From Martinezella lusitana (GTDB lineage Bacteria > Pseudomonadota > Alphaproteobacteria > Rhizobiales > Rhizobiaceae), in NCBI RefSeq assembly GCF_016901135.1, contig NZ_JAFEVL010000045.1:868001-932000 (forward strand): a stretch of DNA of 64,000 bases. Reading direction: 5' to 3'. Every line of letters begins with the position of its first letter. Within the stretch, counting starts at the first letter, position 1. The position numbers were made by a program, and so were the translations under genes. Shown here one piece after another: positions 47,961 to 56,543 of the stretch. The notes below the pieces were generated by a model, which saw nothing but the letters and a program-made list of their open reading frames with translations, was not told the origin of the DNA and searched no databases.

Positions 47961-49825
47961 GTCGTGGCCCTGCGCAAGTGAATGGTGAAACGGGTGCCGT
48001 CGCCGTTGCTTTCGACTTCGATGCGGCCGCCATAGTCGACGACAATATCCTTGGAAATGACGAGGCCGAGGCCGAGACCCTTTTCCTTGGAGGTATTGAA
48101 CGGCGTAAACAACGAGTCGAGAATTGCGGTGGGAATGCCGGGACCGTTGTCGGAGACGACGATTTCGACATCATCGGAAGTCTGGTGTACGGAGACCTCG
48201 ACTTTGGCCTGATCCTGGCCCTCGAGAGCTTCCAGGGCATTCTGAAAGAGGTTGATCAGGACTTGCTCGAGCCGGATCCGCGTGCCGACGACGGTGAGCC
48301 CCACCGGCGGCAGCTCGATCTTGAGGGCATCGAGGTGGCCGGCGAACCGGCTTCGCAGCAGTATGACCGCACCTTCGATCGCGCTTCTGAGGTCCACCGG
48401 CTCCGGTGCGGTTCTGCCCTTGCGGCCAAAGGCCTTGAGTTCTTCGGTGATGGTGCCGATGCGCTCCGTCAGCGCCGCGATGGCGGACAGATTGTCCTTG
48501 ACCGGCGCGGTCTGCTGCCTGTCGAGGAAGATATGCGCATTCTCCGCGTAAGCGCGGATCGTCGCGACCGGCTGGTTGATCTCATGGGCGACGCCGGCGG
48601 CGACCTGGCCGAGAATGGCGAGACGATTGGCCTGCACGAGATCCTGTTGCACGCCCTGGAGCTTCGCCTCCGTTGCACGATGGTCGGCAATTTCCGCTTC
48701 CAGGCGGTCGCGGGCGCGACTGAGATCTTCGGTGCGCTCCAGAACGCGCCGCTCCAGCTCTTCGCGGGCGATCCTGCTGACGGCGATCTGCATGGCGGAG
48801 ACATGACGCCGGCGTAGCAGGAAAGCCGCGAAAGCCAGGATCGGCAGTAGAACAGTCAAGGTGAGAAAGCGTGTCTCACGCACGGAAGATGCGATCGCTT
48901 GGTCTGTCGGGATCAGATAGCCGAGCTGCCAGGGTGTCGATGGGATCGTGGTCGTCAGCCGCAGATATTCAGCGGCGCTACTGCCGGGCAAAACGGCGCG
49001 CACGATGGCCGCATCCGGCCCCACTGCTTCTGGACGGCTGATCGGCAGGGGCGAGAGGGGTGCCGCGCCGAATTGCAGGCTTTTGCGAATGGTCGCCGCC
49101 TCTTCACGCGAAAACGGCGTGGTTGTCATGAAGCGCCAGGAGGGCAGGCTGGTGATCAGGACGACGCCGCGCTCGTCGGTGACATAGGCGGGGCGTCCGG
49201 TCTCGCTCCAATCGGCTTCCAGCTGATCGAACTCCATCTTGACCACGACGACGCCCAGAGCCGAACCGACGTCACCGACGCGCCGGGATATATAGAGGCC
49301 GGGACGATTGCTGACGGTGCCGAGCGCGTAATGTTCCGCGGTTCCCGTCTCCATTGCTTTGCGGAAATAGTCACGGAACGAATAGTCGTTGCCGACGAAG
49401 CTCAGCGGCTCCCGCCAGTTGCTTGATGCCATCGCGATGCCATCCTTGCCGACGACATAGAGGACCGACGCACTCGTGCCGGAGACGAGGCTTTCCAGTT
49501 TGCGATCGAGGCCGACCACGGCATCGGGTTCCCGCCGGGCAAGCGCGTCGCGCACTTGCTGATCATCCGCCAATAGCAGTGGCAGCGCGCGCGGGCGCTC
49601 AAGCACGGCTCTCAAGAGAGCCACCTTGAGGTTCGCATCCGTATGCCCCTGCCTTTGGAGGGTCTCGATGGCAGCAAGACGGCCGTAAAAGCTTGCGCCG
49701 TACAAGCCGGCTGCGATGATGGCTGCACACAGGAATGCAAAAGCAAACCAGACCCGACGGGAGCGCCGGCTCAATTGCTCTGGCGTCGAAAATCGTTCCG
49801 TGGTCGGGCGCTGCAGCATCCTCAT
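47957..49825 (-). CDS. dctB: C4-dicarboxylate sensor histidine kinase
   Basis: A 622-residue membrane kinase. A first transmembrane segment lies near residue 30 (FAFAFLCAAIIAAGLYGA), then a roughly 270-residue periplasmic Cache-type sensor domain with SFRDYFRKAMETGTAEHYALG, and a second transmembrane segment (FLTLTVLLPILAFAAFLL). A coiled coil (EELERRVLERTEDLSRARDRLEAEI) leads to the H-box AAGVAHEINQPVATIRAYAEN and the N, G1 and G2 boxes (NLFQNALEAL, DNGPGIP, GLGLGLVISKD). ATG at 49825 or 49819 is likely; the longer upstream frame would cover the DctD sites and the dctA promoter. It is divergent from dctA. Confidence 0.95.
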   Translation of the reverse strand: MRMLQRPTTERFSTPEQLSRRSRRVWFAFAFLCAAIIAAGLYGASFYGRLAAIETLQRQGHTDANLKVALLRAVLERPRALPLLLADDQQVRDALARREPDAVVGLDRKLESLVSGTSASVLYVVGKDGIAMASSNWREPLSFVGNDYSFRDYFRKAMETGTAEHYALGTVSNRPGLYISRRVGDVGSALGVVVVKMEFDQLEADWSETGRPAYVTDERGVVLITSLPSWRFMTTTPFSREEAATIRKSLQFGAAPLSPLPISRPEAVGPDAAIVRAVLPGSSAAEYLRLTTTIPSTPWQLGYLIPTDQAIASSVRETRFLTLTVLLPILAFAAFLLRRRHVSAMQIAVSRIAREELERRVLERTEDLSRARDRLEAEIADHRATEAKLQGVQQDLVQANRLAILGQVAAGVAHEINQPVATIRAYAENAHIFLDRQQTAPVKDNLSAIAALTERIGTITEELKAFGRKGRTAPEPVDLRSAIEGAVILLRSRFAGHLDALKIELPPVGLTVVGTRIRLEQVLINLFQNALEALEGQDQAKVEVSVHQTSDDVEIVVSDNGPGIPTAILDSLFTPFNTSKEKGLGLGLVISKDIVVDYGGRIEVESNGDGTRFTIHLRRATT

Positions 49826-49827
49826 AT

Positions 49828-49845
49828 TGTGCACGATTTCGCGCG
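49828..49845. promoter_or_regulatory. Probable second (weaker) DctD site
   Basis: TGTGCACGATTTCGCGCG aligns with the better site at 49861-49878 but is only half palindromic. The centres are 33 bp apart, about three helical turns. It abuts the dctB start codon, so DctD binding here could also affect dctB expression. Two tandem DctD sites upstream of dctA are known in rhizobia. Confidence 0.6.
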
Positions 49846-49860
49846 CGCCGCAATTCGAGA

Positions 49861-49878
49861 TGTGCGGATTTTCGCACA
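49861..49878. promoter_or_regulatory. DctD upstream activating site
   Basis: TGTGCGGATTTTCGCACA has perfect 6-bp arms (TGTGCG/CGCACA) and matches the rhizobial DctD binding pattern. It lies about 75-90 bases upstream of the -24 element of the dctA promoter. Confidence 0.8.
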
Positions 49879-49951
49879 TGTTGTGAGGGGTGTTATCGCG
49901 GTGGATTATTAAATCTTGAAAAATCATAGAGTTAATTCTGGTCGTCCCATT

Positions 49952-49967
49952 TGGCACGCTCGTTGCA
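49952..49967 (+). promoter_or_regulatory. Sigma-54 (-24/-12) promoter of dctA
   Basis: TGGCACGCTCGTTGCA is a perfect match to the consensus TGGCAC-N5-TTGCA. It is correctly oriented toward dctA, about 86 bases before the proposed start codon. The AT-rich stretch between this promoter and the DctD sites fits a bendable spacer. Confidence 0.95.
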
Positions 49968-50052
49968 AAGAGAAGTCAAACAGTCGGAGGCTGTTGAATT
50001 CTAGTCGTCGCCCGGAGGGCCGAGAAATCGGTTGGGCATAATGGAGGACATC

Positions 50053-51381
50053 ATGATTGCTCCCATCGCTGCCGCCGAAACGCGCGCTAAACTTCCCTTT
50101 TACCGGCATCTCTATGTGCAGGTTCTGACCGCCATTGCCGCCGGTATCCTGCTAGGCCATTTCTATCCGCAGCTCGGCACATCCTTGCAGCCGCTCGGGG
50201 ATGCCTTCATCAAGCTGGTGCGGATGGTCATTGCGCCGGTCATCTTTCTGACGGTGACGACCGGCATTGCCGGCATGTCGGACCTGAAGAAGTTCGGTCG
50301 CGTCGTCGGCAAGGCGTTCATCTACTTCCTAACCTTCTCGACGCTGGCGCTGATCGTCGGTCTCATCGTCTCGAACGTCGTGCAGCCGGGCGCTGGCATG
50401 CATATCGATCCCGCGACGCTGGATACGAAGGCGGTCAACAATTATGCGGCGCAGGCGCATGACGCTTCCGTCGTCGGCTTCCTGATGAACATCATTCCGG
50501 ACACCATTGTCGGTGCCTTCGCCAAGGGCGATATTCTCCAGGTGCTGTTCTTCTCGGTGGTCTTCGGCATCGCGCTTGGTGCTGCCGGTGAACGCGGCCG
50601 CCCGGTTACCGACTTCCTGCAGGCACTGACCACGCCGATCTTCCGCATGGTTGCGCTGCTGATGAAGTTCGCTCCCATCGGTGCCTTCGGTGCCATGGCC
50701 TTCACGATCGGCAAATACGGCATCGGCACGATCGCCAACCTGGCGTTCCTGATCGGCACCTTCTACGCCACGTCGCTGTTCTTCGTTCTGGTCGTGCTCG
50801 GCGCCGTCGCCCGCTATAACGGCTTCTCGATCCTGGCGCTGATCCGCTATATCAAGGAAGAGCTGCTGCTGGTGCTTGGTACTTCCTCCTCGGAAGCCGC
50901 ATTGCCCGGCCTGATGAACAAGATGGAGCGTGCAGGCTGCAAGCGCTCCGTCGTCGGCCTCGTCATCCCGACGGGTTATTCCTTCAACCTCGACGGCACC
51001 AACATCTACATGACGCTGGCAGCACTCTTCATTGCGCAGGCGACCGACACACCGCTGGCACTTGGTGACCAGATCCTGCTGTTGCTGGTGGCCATGTTGA
51101 GCTCCAAGGGTGCGGCCGGCATTACGGGTGCGGGCTTTATCACGCTTGCTGCGACGCTCGCCGTCGTGCCTTCGGTTCCGATCGCCGGCATGGCGCTGAT
51201 CCTCGGCATCGACCGCTTCATGTCGGAATGCCGCGCGCTGACCAACTTCGTCGGCAATGCGGTGGCCACGATCGTCGTTGCCCGCTGGGAGAACGAGCTC
51301 GATCAAACGAAGTTCGCCGCGGCCATGGCCGGGCAATTGAGCGAAGAGATCGAGGCACCGGCGTTGCAGGCGGCCGAATAG
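50053..51381 (+). CDS. dctA: C4-dicarboxylate transport protein
   Basis: A 442-residue cation-coupled symporter of the DAACS family: LYVQVLTAIAAGILLGHFYPQLG, FIKLVRMVIAPVIFLTVTTGIAGM, LGTSSSEAALPGLMNKME (the serine-rich hairpin), PTGYSFNLDGTNIYMTLAALFIAQ and the C-terminal DRFMSECRALTNFVGNAVATIVVARWE. It imports succinate, malate and fumarate and is essential for symbiotic nitrogen fixation in rhizobia. ATG at 50053 has GGAGG seven bases upstream; ATG at 50041 and TTG at 50032 are alternatives. Transcription is from the sigma-54 promoter under DctBD. Confidence 0.97.
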   Translation: MIAPIAAAETRAKLPFYRHLYVQVLTAIAAGILLGHFYPQLGTSLQPLGDAFIKLVRMVIAPVIFLTVTTGIAGMSDLKKFGRVVGKAFIYFLTFSTLALIVGLIVSNVVQPGAGMHIDPATLDTKAVNNYAAQAHDASVVGFLMNIIPDTIVGAFAKGDILQVLFFSVVFGIALGAAGERGRPVTDFLQALTTPIFRMVALLMKFAPIGAFGAMAFTIGKYGIGTIANLAFLIGTFYATSLFFVLVVLGAVARYNGFSILALIRYIKEELLLVLGTSSSEAALPGLMNKMERAGCKRSVVGLVIPTGYSFNLDGTNIYMTLAALFIAQATDTPLALGDQILLLLVAMLSSKGAAGITGAGFITLAATLAVVPSVPIAGMALILGIDRFMSECRALTNFVGNAVATIVVARWENELDQTKFAAAMAGQLSEEIEAPALQAAE

Positions 51382-51405
51382 GCTTTCATCGATCCTCCAA
51401 AATGC

Positions 51406-51437
51406 AAAACGGCCCTTTCATGGGGCCGTTTTCAGTT
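51406..51437 (+). terminator. Rho-independent terminator after dctA
   Basis: AAAACGGCCC (51406-51415) and GGGCCGTTTT (51423-51432) form a 10-bp stem with a 7-nt loop; the 3' arm supplies the T-run. It begins 24 bases after the dctA stop. Confidence 0.88.
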
Positions 51438-51599
51438 TGCGTGGCCGCATCGTCACACCGGGCGCAGACCGACGATCGCTGCAGGGGCTGACCATCTCAA
51501 TCAACAGCCGTCTTCATAAAACTGTCACGGCAACGGCCCACAGCATGGGATTGAAAGTTGTGAATTTCGGCAGAGTCGCGTGCAGGACAGGAGAGCAGC

Positions 51600-51677
51600 G
51601 TGTCGCAGAAAATCTTTGTGAGCGCGCGCCAGCTGGTTTTGAGCCGGCCTTGCCTCGGGCGACATCATCGCGGGTAG
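51600..51677 (+). CDS. Possible 25-residue leader ORF before the Nudix gene
   Basis: GTG at 51600 has AGGAG at six bases. The frame ends in TAG eight bases before the Nudix ATG. The peptide (VSQKIFVSARQLVLSRPCLG...) is not recognised. The rest of the 304-base interval between dctA and the Nudix gene shows only the dctA terminator. This may be chance. Confidence 0.22.
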   Translation: MSQKIFVSARQLVLSRPCLGRHHRG

Positions 51678-51685
51678 CCGAGGGC

Positions 51686-52219
51686 ATGGCATCTTCCATT
51701 TCAGCGCAGGAAAAAGTCTTGAGGCGTTCGGAGAGTTTCCTATCCGAACTCGCCTCGCATACCGATGCGCTGTTTCGCGGCCGCGCCTATGAGCAATATG
51801 CAGCCATCTGCTACAGAAAGTCTGCCGAGCGCGATGCACCGGAAGTCCTGGTCGTCACCAGCCGCGAAAGTGGCCGTTGGGTCGTTCCCAAAGGCTGGCC
51901 GATCAAGGGCAAGAAGCCGCATGAGGTTGCGGCAATCGAGGCGTTTGAGGAGGCGGGCGTGCGCGGAAAGGTGAAAAAGAAGCCCTTCGGCTACTTCACC
52001 TACGTAAAGCAGCTTGGCGATGGCAATGACGTCCCTTGCTTGGTCGAGCTGCATTTGCTCGAGGTCGCCCAGATTTTCCAGGACTTTCCCGAACGTGGCC
52101 AGCGCCGCAGCGAATGGGTTTCCTTCATCGAAGCGGCAAGCCGCGTGCGCGAACCGGAACTCAAGGGCCTTCTGCTCGCAGCCGAGCGAAAGATATCCAA
52201 GGCAAAGGCAAAGAAATAG
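51686..52219 (+). CDS. Nudix hydrolase
   Basis: A 177-residue Nudix-fold protein. The Nudix box region is PKGWPIKGKKPHEVAAIEAFEEAGV, which keeps the EAFEEAG metal-binding glutamates but has K where many members have G-E. The basic C-terminus (ERKISKAKAKK) and RWVVPKGWP lead-in resemble diphosphoinositol-polyphosphate/diadenosine-polyphosphate hydrolases. ATG at 51686 has GAGGG upstream. The substrate is uncertain. It converges with the efflux operon 29 bases away. Confidence 0.87.
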   Translation: MASSISAQEKVLRRSESFLSELASHTDALFRGRAYEQYAAICYRKSAERDAPEVLVVTSRESGRWVVPKGWPIKGKKPHEVAAIEAFEEAGVRGKVKKKPFGYFTYVKQLGDGNDVPCLVELHLLEVAQIFQDFPERGQRRSEWVSFIEAASRVREPELKGLLLAAERKISKAKAKK

Positions 52220-52248
52220 CCGAGCGGTGTTCCGGTTCGCATCGAGGC

Positions 52249-53451
52249 CTATGTTCTGCCGCTCATCGCCGACCGTAAGGGGATTCGAGTGGCGGCGATG
52301 GCGGGAACGGCGCCGCCGATCGCGCCGATGGCCAGCGCCAGCACTGCGGCCTTGATAATAAGGGGAGGCGAAAGGATCAGCTGGAATCCGATCTGCGTGC
52401 GATCAAGGCTCATCGTCGATGCGCTCCAGCCGTTGAGCACGAGATAGGAAATGGCGATGCCGCTCAGGCAGCCCAGCGCTGTCAGGATCATCGCTTCGAT
52501 CCAGGTGCTGGCAAAGGCGGCACGCCGGCTGAAGCCGATCGCCCGCACCGTGGCAATCTCGGTGCTGCGATCCGACACGGAGCTGAACATGGTGGTCATC
52601 GCGCCAACCGCAGCGCCCATAGCCATGATGACGGCGAGCGGCCAGCCGAGCAAAAGGATGAGCTTCGACGTGCGTTCGGCGAGCGCTGCGAAATAATCCT
52701 GCTCCGAACGCAGCGTCAATGCGCTCTGTGGCACGCTGGCCGCCACGGATTGCAGGGCGGGCAGGGCATGCGGCGAAGAGAGTTTCACACGGACGCTCTG
52801 AACCAGATTGGGCCGGTCGAACAACGTCTGGACCACATCAAGATCGCCCAGCATTTCGGATTCGAAAGCGGATCCGCCTGCGTCGAATATGCCGACGACA
52901 GTCCATTTCGATGTGCCGAGCGTCAGTTGCTCGCCGATGTCGAGCCCCTTGTAATCGAGACTGAGCCGCCGGCCGACAACGATCTCGCTGGTGCCGGGTG
53001 TGAATGTGCGGCCGCTGGTGATGCGCACGCTCGGTCGCACATCGAGGCCAAATGGACCGATGCCGCGCAGGGACAATGTGGCAGAAGAACCGCCGGCTTT
53101 TTGCTGAAGATCGACGGGCACGACCATTTCCGGCGATATCAGCGCCACGCCTTTGGCATTGGTTGCGATACCGGCGGCGCCATCCAGATAATGGAGTTGC
53201 GAGATGTCGATCCGGCTGCCGAGTTCCGTTGCGGCACCCTTGCCAAGGCCGATGGCGATGTCCGGGGAACCTGCCTGCATGAGGGATAGCCGGAAGCCGT
53301 TCGACATTGCCAGGAAGCCGAGCAGGACGGTCACGACCATGGCGACCGAAAACACCAGGGACAGCGACATCCATTTGCGCCGATAGAGCGATTTCACATT
53401 GGATGCGGTAAGGGCAAGGATCTGATTGATGATAGTCGTCATCGTCGTCAC
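52249..53451 (-). CDS. ABC transporter permease, MacB/FtsX family (second permease)
   Basis: A 400-residue permease with one N-terminal transmembrane helix, a large extracytoplasmic MacB-PCD-type domain and three C-terminal helices containing the FtsX-type core (SVSDRSTEIATVRAIGFSRRAAFASTWIEAMILTALGCLSGI). GTG at 53451 overlaps the stop of the first permease gene (GTGA); an ATG three codons later is an alternative. It is the last gene of the adaptor-ATPase-permease-permease operon and probably forms a heterodimer with the preceding permease. Confidence 0.9.
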   Translation of the reverse strand: MTTMTTIINQILALTASNVKSLYRRKWMSLSLVFSVAMVVTVLLGFLAMSNGFRLSLMQAGSPDIAIGLGKGAATELGSRIDISQLHYLDGAAGIATNAKGVALISPEMVVPVDLQQKAGGSSATLSLRGIGPFGLDVRPSVRITSGRTFTPGTSEIVVGRRLSLDYKGLDIGEQLTLGTSKWTVVGIFDAGGSAFESEMLGDLDVVQTLFDRPNLVQSVRVKLSSPHALPALQSVAASVPQSALTLRSEQDYFAALAERTSKLILLLGWPLAVIMAMGAAVGAMTTMFSSVSDRSTEIATVRAIGFSRRAAFASTWIEAMILTALGCLSGIAISYLVLNGWSASTMSLDRTQIGFQLILSPPLIIKAAVLALAIGAIGGAVPAIAATRIPLRSAMSGRT

Positions 53452-54608
53452 TTCTCTCTCAGGGCTGCGTGGGGAGGCACTCGCATGGCGCCGTAAGCCG
53501 GTATTGCAGCGGTCGCTGCCGCCAGAACGGCGGATAGACCGATGGCCTGCAGCACGGTTGCCGGGGCAAGTGACATGTCCGGCACGATCGTGTGCAGCGG
53601 CTCCCGCAGCAGGATGATCGCGGCATAGGCAAGGCAGACCGCAAGGCCAAGGCCGGCGGCAAACAGGCCGAATGTCTCGGCGAGCACATTGCCGAGAATG
53701 AAGCGGCGCGAGAAGCCCAGCACTTTCAACAGGCCGATTTCCTTCGTTCGCTCGCGAATAGCGAAGAACATGGTATTGGCGACAATCATCAGAATGGTGA
53801 CGAAAGCGACGCCGACCACCAGCCGGACGATGGTCGCGATATCGGCAAACTGCGCGATGAAATCCCTCATGAATTCAGCCTCGGTTCGCGTCCGGGTCTG
53901 ATAGGCGGAGTTGGCGAAAAGCGTATCGACTGCTTTGATGACATCGTCGGCATTTGCGTTGCTCCTTGGCAGGACGCCGAAGTTGCTGACGGTGTCGCGA
54001 TCGACGCTGCGCTCCGAATTGATGTAGTCGTAGCGCGCCATCACAAAATGCGTGTCGGCGGATTTTCGGCCATCCAATATGCCGGCAATCTCGAACTCGA
54101 AGTCCGAACTGCCATCGGCCCTGAAGAAACTTGACGTGTTTAGCGTGATTTTCTGCCCGACGACCCAGCCTTCCTGGGTGGCGATGCTTCGCCCGGCAAT
54201 GACGCCGTTGCGGGTCTGACGGAAGCGGGTGAGAGTCTCGGCGGGAATATCGTATTGGTCGCCGATGAAGGTGGGGAAACTGTCGGGTTCCACCGCCGTC
54301 AGCCCCAGGAAATTGCTTGGGGTGCGATAGGTAGCGCGGCTGCGCGCCATATAGGTTGCGCTGGCGATGCCGGGCAGAGCCAGGAGCTTGTCGTAATAGC
54401 TGATCGGCAGGGGCAGTGCGTCGCCAATCTTGTTGCTGACGACGAGCCGCTCAGACTCGACCTCGCCGCCAAGGAAGCCGCTCTCGAAGCTCGTCAGCAC
54501 GAGATAAATGAAGAAGGCGATGGCGATGCTGGTGATCAGCAGCGCGCTGCGCACCGGTTTGCGCGTCATGCCGCGGCGAATGAAGGTAAAGCGATGCATG
54601 GCGGTCAC
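53448..54608 (-). CDS. ABC transporter permease, MacB/FtsX family (first permease)
   Basis: A 386-residue protein with the same layout: N-terminal helix (SALLITSIAIAFFIYLVLTSF), periplasmic domain with FLGLTAVEPDSFPTF, and the FtsX core FFAIRERTKEIGLLKVLGFSRRFILGNVLAETFGL. The GTG at 54608 overlaps the ATPase stop; ATG at 54599 is equally possible. Exporters of this type (MacB, LolCE, YknZ) move macrolides, lipoproteins or peptides across the inner membrane. Confidence 0.9.
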   Translation of the reverse strand: MTAMHRFTFIRRGMTRKPVRSALLITSIAIAFFIYLVLTSFESGFLGGEVESERLVVSNKIGDALPLPISYYDKLLALPGIASATYMARSRATYRTPSNFLGLTAVEPDSFPTFIGDQYDIPAETLTRFRQTRNGVIAGRSIATQEGWVVGQKITLNTSSFFRADGSSDFEFEIAGILDGRKSADTHFVMARYDYINSERSVDRDTVSNFGVLPRSNANADDVIKAVDTLFANSAYQTRTRTEAEFMRDFIAQFADIATIVRLVVGVAFVTILMIVANTMFFAIRERTKEIGLLKVLGFSRRFILGNVLAETFGLFAAGLGLAVCLAYAAIILLREPLHTIVPDMSLAPATVLQAIGLSAVLAAATAAIPAYGAMRVPPHAALREK

Positions 54609-55288
54609 GCAGCCTCCGCTTCGATGAATTTGCCCTTGTCCAGCCGCAGCTGACGCCGGGCGGAACGGGCGGCGGCATCGTCATGCGTCACCATGACGAT
54701 CGTCTTGCCAAGCTCGGTATTGAGGATACGCAGCATGGCGAGCACCTCGTCGGTGGATTCACGATCGAGATCGCCCGTCGGCTCATCGCATAGCAGCAGT
54801 TTCGGGTCGCTTGCGAGCGCTCGGGCGATGCCGACGCGCTGCTGCTGGCCGCCGGAAAGCTCCGACGGCAGATGCCGTCGCCGGTCGGCAAGGCCGAGCA
54901 TGGACAGAAGCGTCTCGACCCGCTCGCGACGCTGGCACGCAGTGAGGCTCGTCAACAGCAGCGGCAGCTCGACATTCTGTTCCGCCGTCAGCATCGGCAT
55001 CAGATTGTAGAACTGAAACACGAAGCCGACATTGGCCGCGCGCCACCTCGCCAAAGCGCTTTCGCTCATCCGGCTGAGGCGGGCATGTTCGAAATCGATC
55101 TCGCCTTGGTCCGGGCGATCAATGCCGCCGATCAGGTTCAACAGGGTCGATTTTCCCGACCCCGACGGTCCGACGATGGCGACAAAATCGCCCGGCGCAA
55201 TCGTCATGGTCAGATCGGAAAAGATCGTCACGGCATTGCGTCCGAGCCGGTAATCCTTGCGCACGTTGTTGATCAAAATGCCGTCCAT
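54605..55288 (-). CDS. ABC transporter ATP-binding protein, LolD/MacB type
   Basis: A 227-residue ATPase: Walker A GPSGSGKST near residues 40-48, Q-loop region FVFQFYNLMPMLTAEQNVELPL, signature LSGGQQQRVGIARALASDP, Walker B LLLCDEPTGDLD. The length and the FYNL/P-T-G-D-L-D features match the LolD/MacB subfamily. ATG at 55288 has AAGGAAA upstream and is one base from the stop of the adaptor gene. It powers the two permeases downstream. Confidence 0.93.
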   Translation of the reverse strand: MDGILINNVRKDYRLGRNAVTIFSDLTMTIAPGDFVAIVGPSGSGKSTLLNLIGGIDRPDQGEIDFEHARLSRMSESALARWRAANVGFVFQFYNLMPMLTAEQNVELPLLLTSLTACQRRERVETLLSMLGLADRRRHLPSELSGGQQQRVGIARALASDPKLLLCDEPTGDLDRESTDEVLAMLRILNTELGKTIVMVTHDDAAARSARRQLRLDKGKFIEAEAA

Positions 55289-55289
55289 C

Positions 55290-56384
55290 TCAGTTTCCTT
55301 TCTCGTCGGCCTTCGCTTGAAGGCTCGGTGGGTTCAGAGTCACTTTCGCCGCCATGTTCGGCAGCACGCCTGAAGGCGCCGTCAGGAATTCGAGACGCGC
55401 GGTGACGGTGCCCTTCTGCATCGATGCCACGGGCACGATCGTTGTTACCCGCATCCTGAATTGCCGGTCGTGAAAGGCGTCGAGAACGGCGAGTGCGGTC
55501 TGGCCAGGCTCAATGCGTGCGGCGTTGGATTGGGCAATATCGACATCGATGACTAACGAATCCGGATCGAGAAGCGTCGCAATTCCGTCTCTGGGGCCGC
55601 CGCCGTCGGTCCCCGAGGCGACCATGTCTCCAAGACCGGCCAGCCGGGCAACGATCACACCGTCGAAGGGGGCGACGATGCGATGGAGCGATATGGTGTT
55701 TTCCTGCTTCTCCACCTGAAGCCGTGCGGTCTCGGCCGCCTGTCTTGCGCTGTCGAGATCATTGGATAATTGCAGAACGGCAAGTTCGTCCGCGTCGAGG
55801 TTGCTCTGGGATGCCGCGCCGCGATCGGCGAGTTGCCTGGTGCGTGCCAGGGTCCTTTGCGCCTTTGCGAGCGAAATCTCGTTGCGCTGTACGGTGATGA
55901 GGGCAGCAGCGGCCTGTGACCTTGAGATCTTCAGCTCGATCCCGCTCGTCGTCGTATCGAGCTCTGCAATGACTTGACCGGCGATGAAATGATCCCCGAC
56001 ATCCAATGGCAGGGAGACGACCTTACCGCCGACCTCGGGCCGCAAGGTGATCATGCGCCCTGCGACGACATAGCCGGAGCCGATCACGGCCTGGGGAAGG
56101 CTGGCGATGGGTACGGCTGCGACGGTGTCTCCATTCCGCGATGATGTGTCTGCCGTCGCAGGCGATACGGAACTGGTCGCGATCGAAGACGAGTACTTTA
56201 CGGTCGTATCGATGGCGGGCTTCGATGGCAGGTAGACGATAGCTGCCGGTATCGCGATCGCGCTTGCTAGAATGAGGCTGCGAATTGCGAGCCGTCGGCT
56301 TGCTGTTGAGTTAGGTGGCGGCCTATCGGGGCGATCGATCGCCAGGGAACGAAGTCGGGTTGCCATGTTTGCGTCGGCGCTCAT
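55290..56384 (-). CDS. Membrane-fusion (HlyD/MacA-type) efflux adaptor
   Basis: A 364-residue periplasmic adaptor. A transmembrane anchor lies near residues 32-50 (SLILASAIAIPAAIVYL), followed by a low-complexity Ser/Thr linker. The barrel-sandwich half GYVVAGRMITLRPEVGGKVVSLPLDVGDHFIAGQVIAELD is followed by an alpha-helical hairpin, then HRIVAPFDGVIVARLAGLGDMVASGT and a beta-barrel region. This pairs with the MacB-like ABC permeases downstream. ATG at 56384 has GGAGAT upstream. No outer-membrane TolC gene is nearby, so a shared one elsewhere would be needed for a full efflux path. Confidence 0.9.
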   Translation of the reverse strand: MSADANMATRLRSLAIDRPDRPPPNSTASRRLAIRSLILASAIAIPAAIVYLPSKPAIDTTVKYSSSIATSSVSPATADTSSRNGDTVAAVPIASLPQAVIGSGYVVAGRMITLRPEVGGKVVSLPLDVGDHFIAGQVIAELDTTTSGIELKISRSQAAAALITVQRNEISLAKAQRTLARTRQLADRGAASQSNLDADELAVLQLSNDLDSARQAAETARLQVEKQENTISLHRIVAPFDGVIVARLAGLGDMVASGTDGGGPRDGIATLLDPDSLVIDVDIAQSNAARIEPGQTALAVLDAFHDRQFRMRVTTIVPVASMQKGTVTARLEFLTAPSGVLPNMAAKVTLNPPSLQAKADEKGN

Positions 56385-56543
56385 CGCGATCTCCAGCTGG
56401 TTGCGTCGCCAACATCGCCGTACAAGGCTGCCGATGCGACCTGGATCACGATTCAGGACGTCCCGGATCGCGATCTGGATCGCCTGAGGTCGCGAGTCAG
56501 GTCATAGTGGCGGCCGATCACGATTGATCGTGGAAGGGGTCTC

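Noticed and set aside
49826..49957. Longer dctB start at 49957
   Set aside because: That extension would run through the DctD sites and into the sigma-54 promoter of dctA; the conserved protein begins at about 49825.
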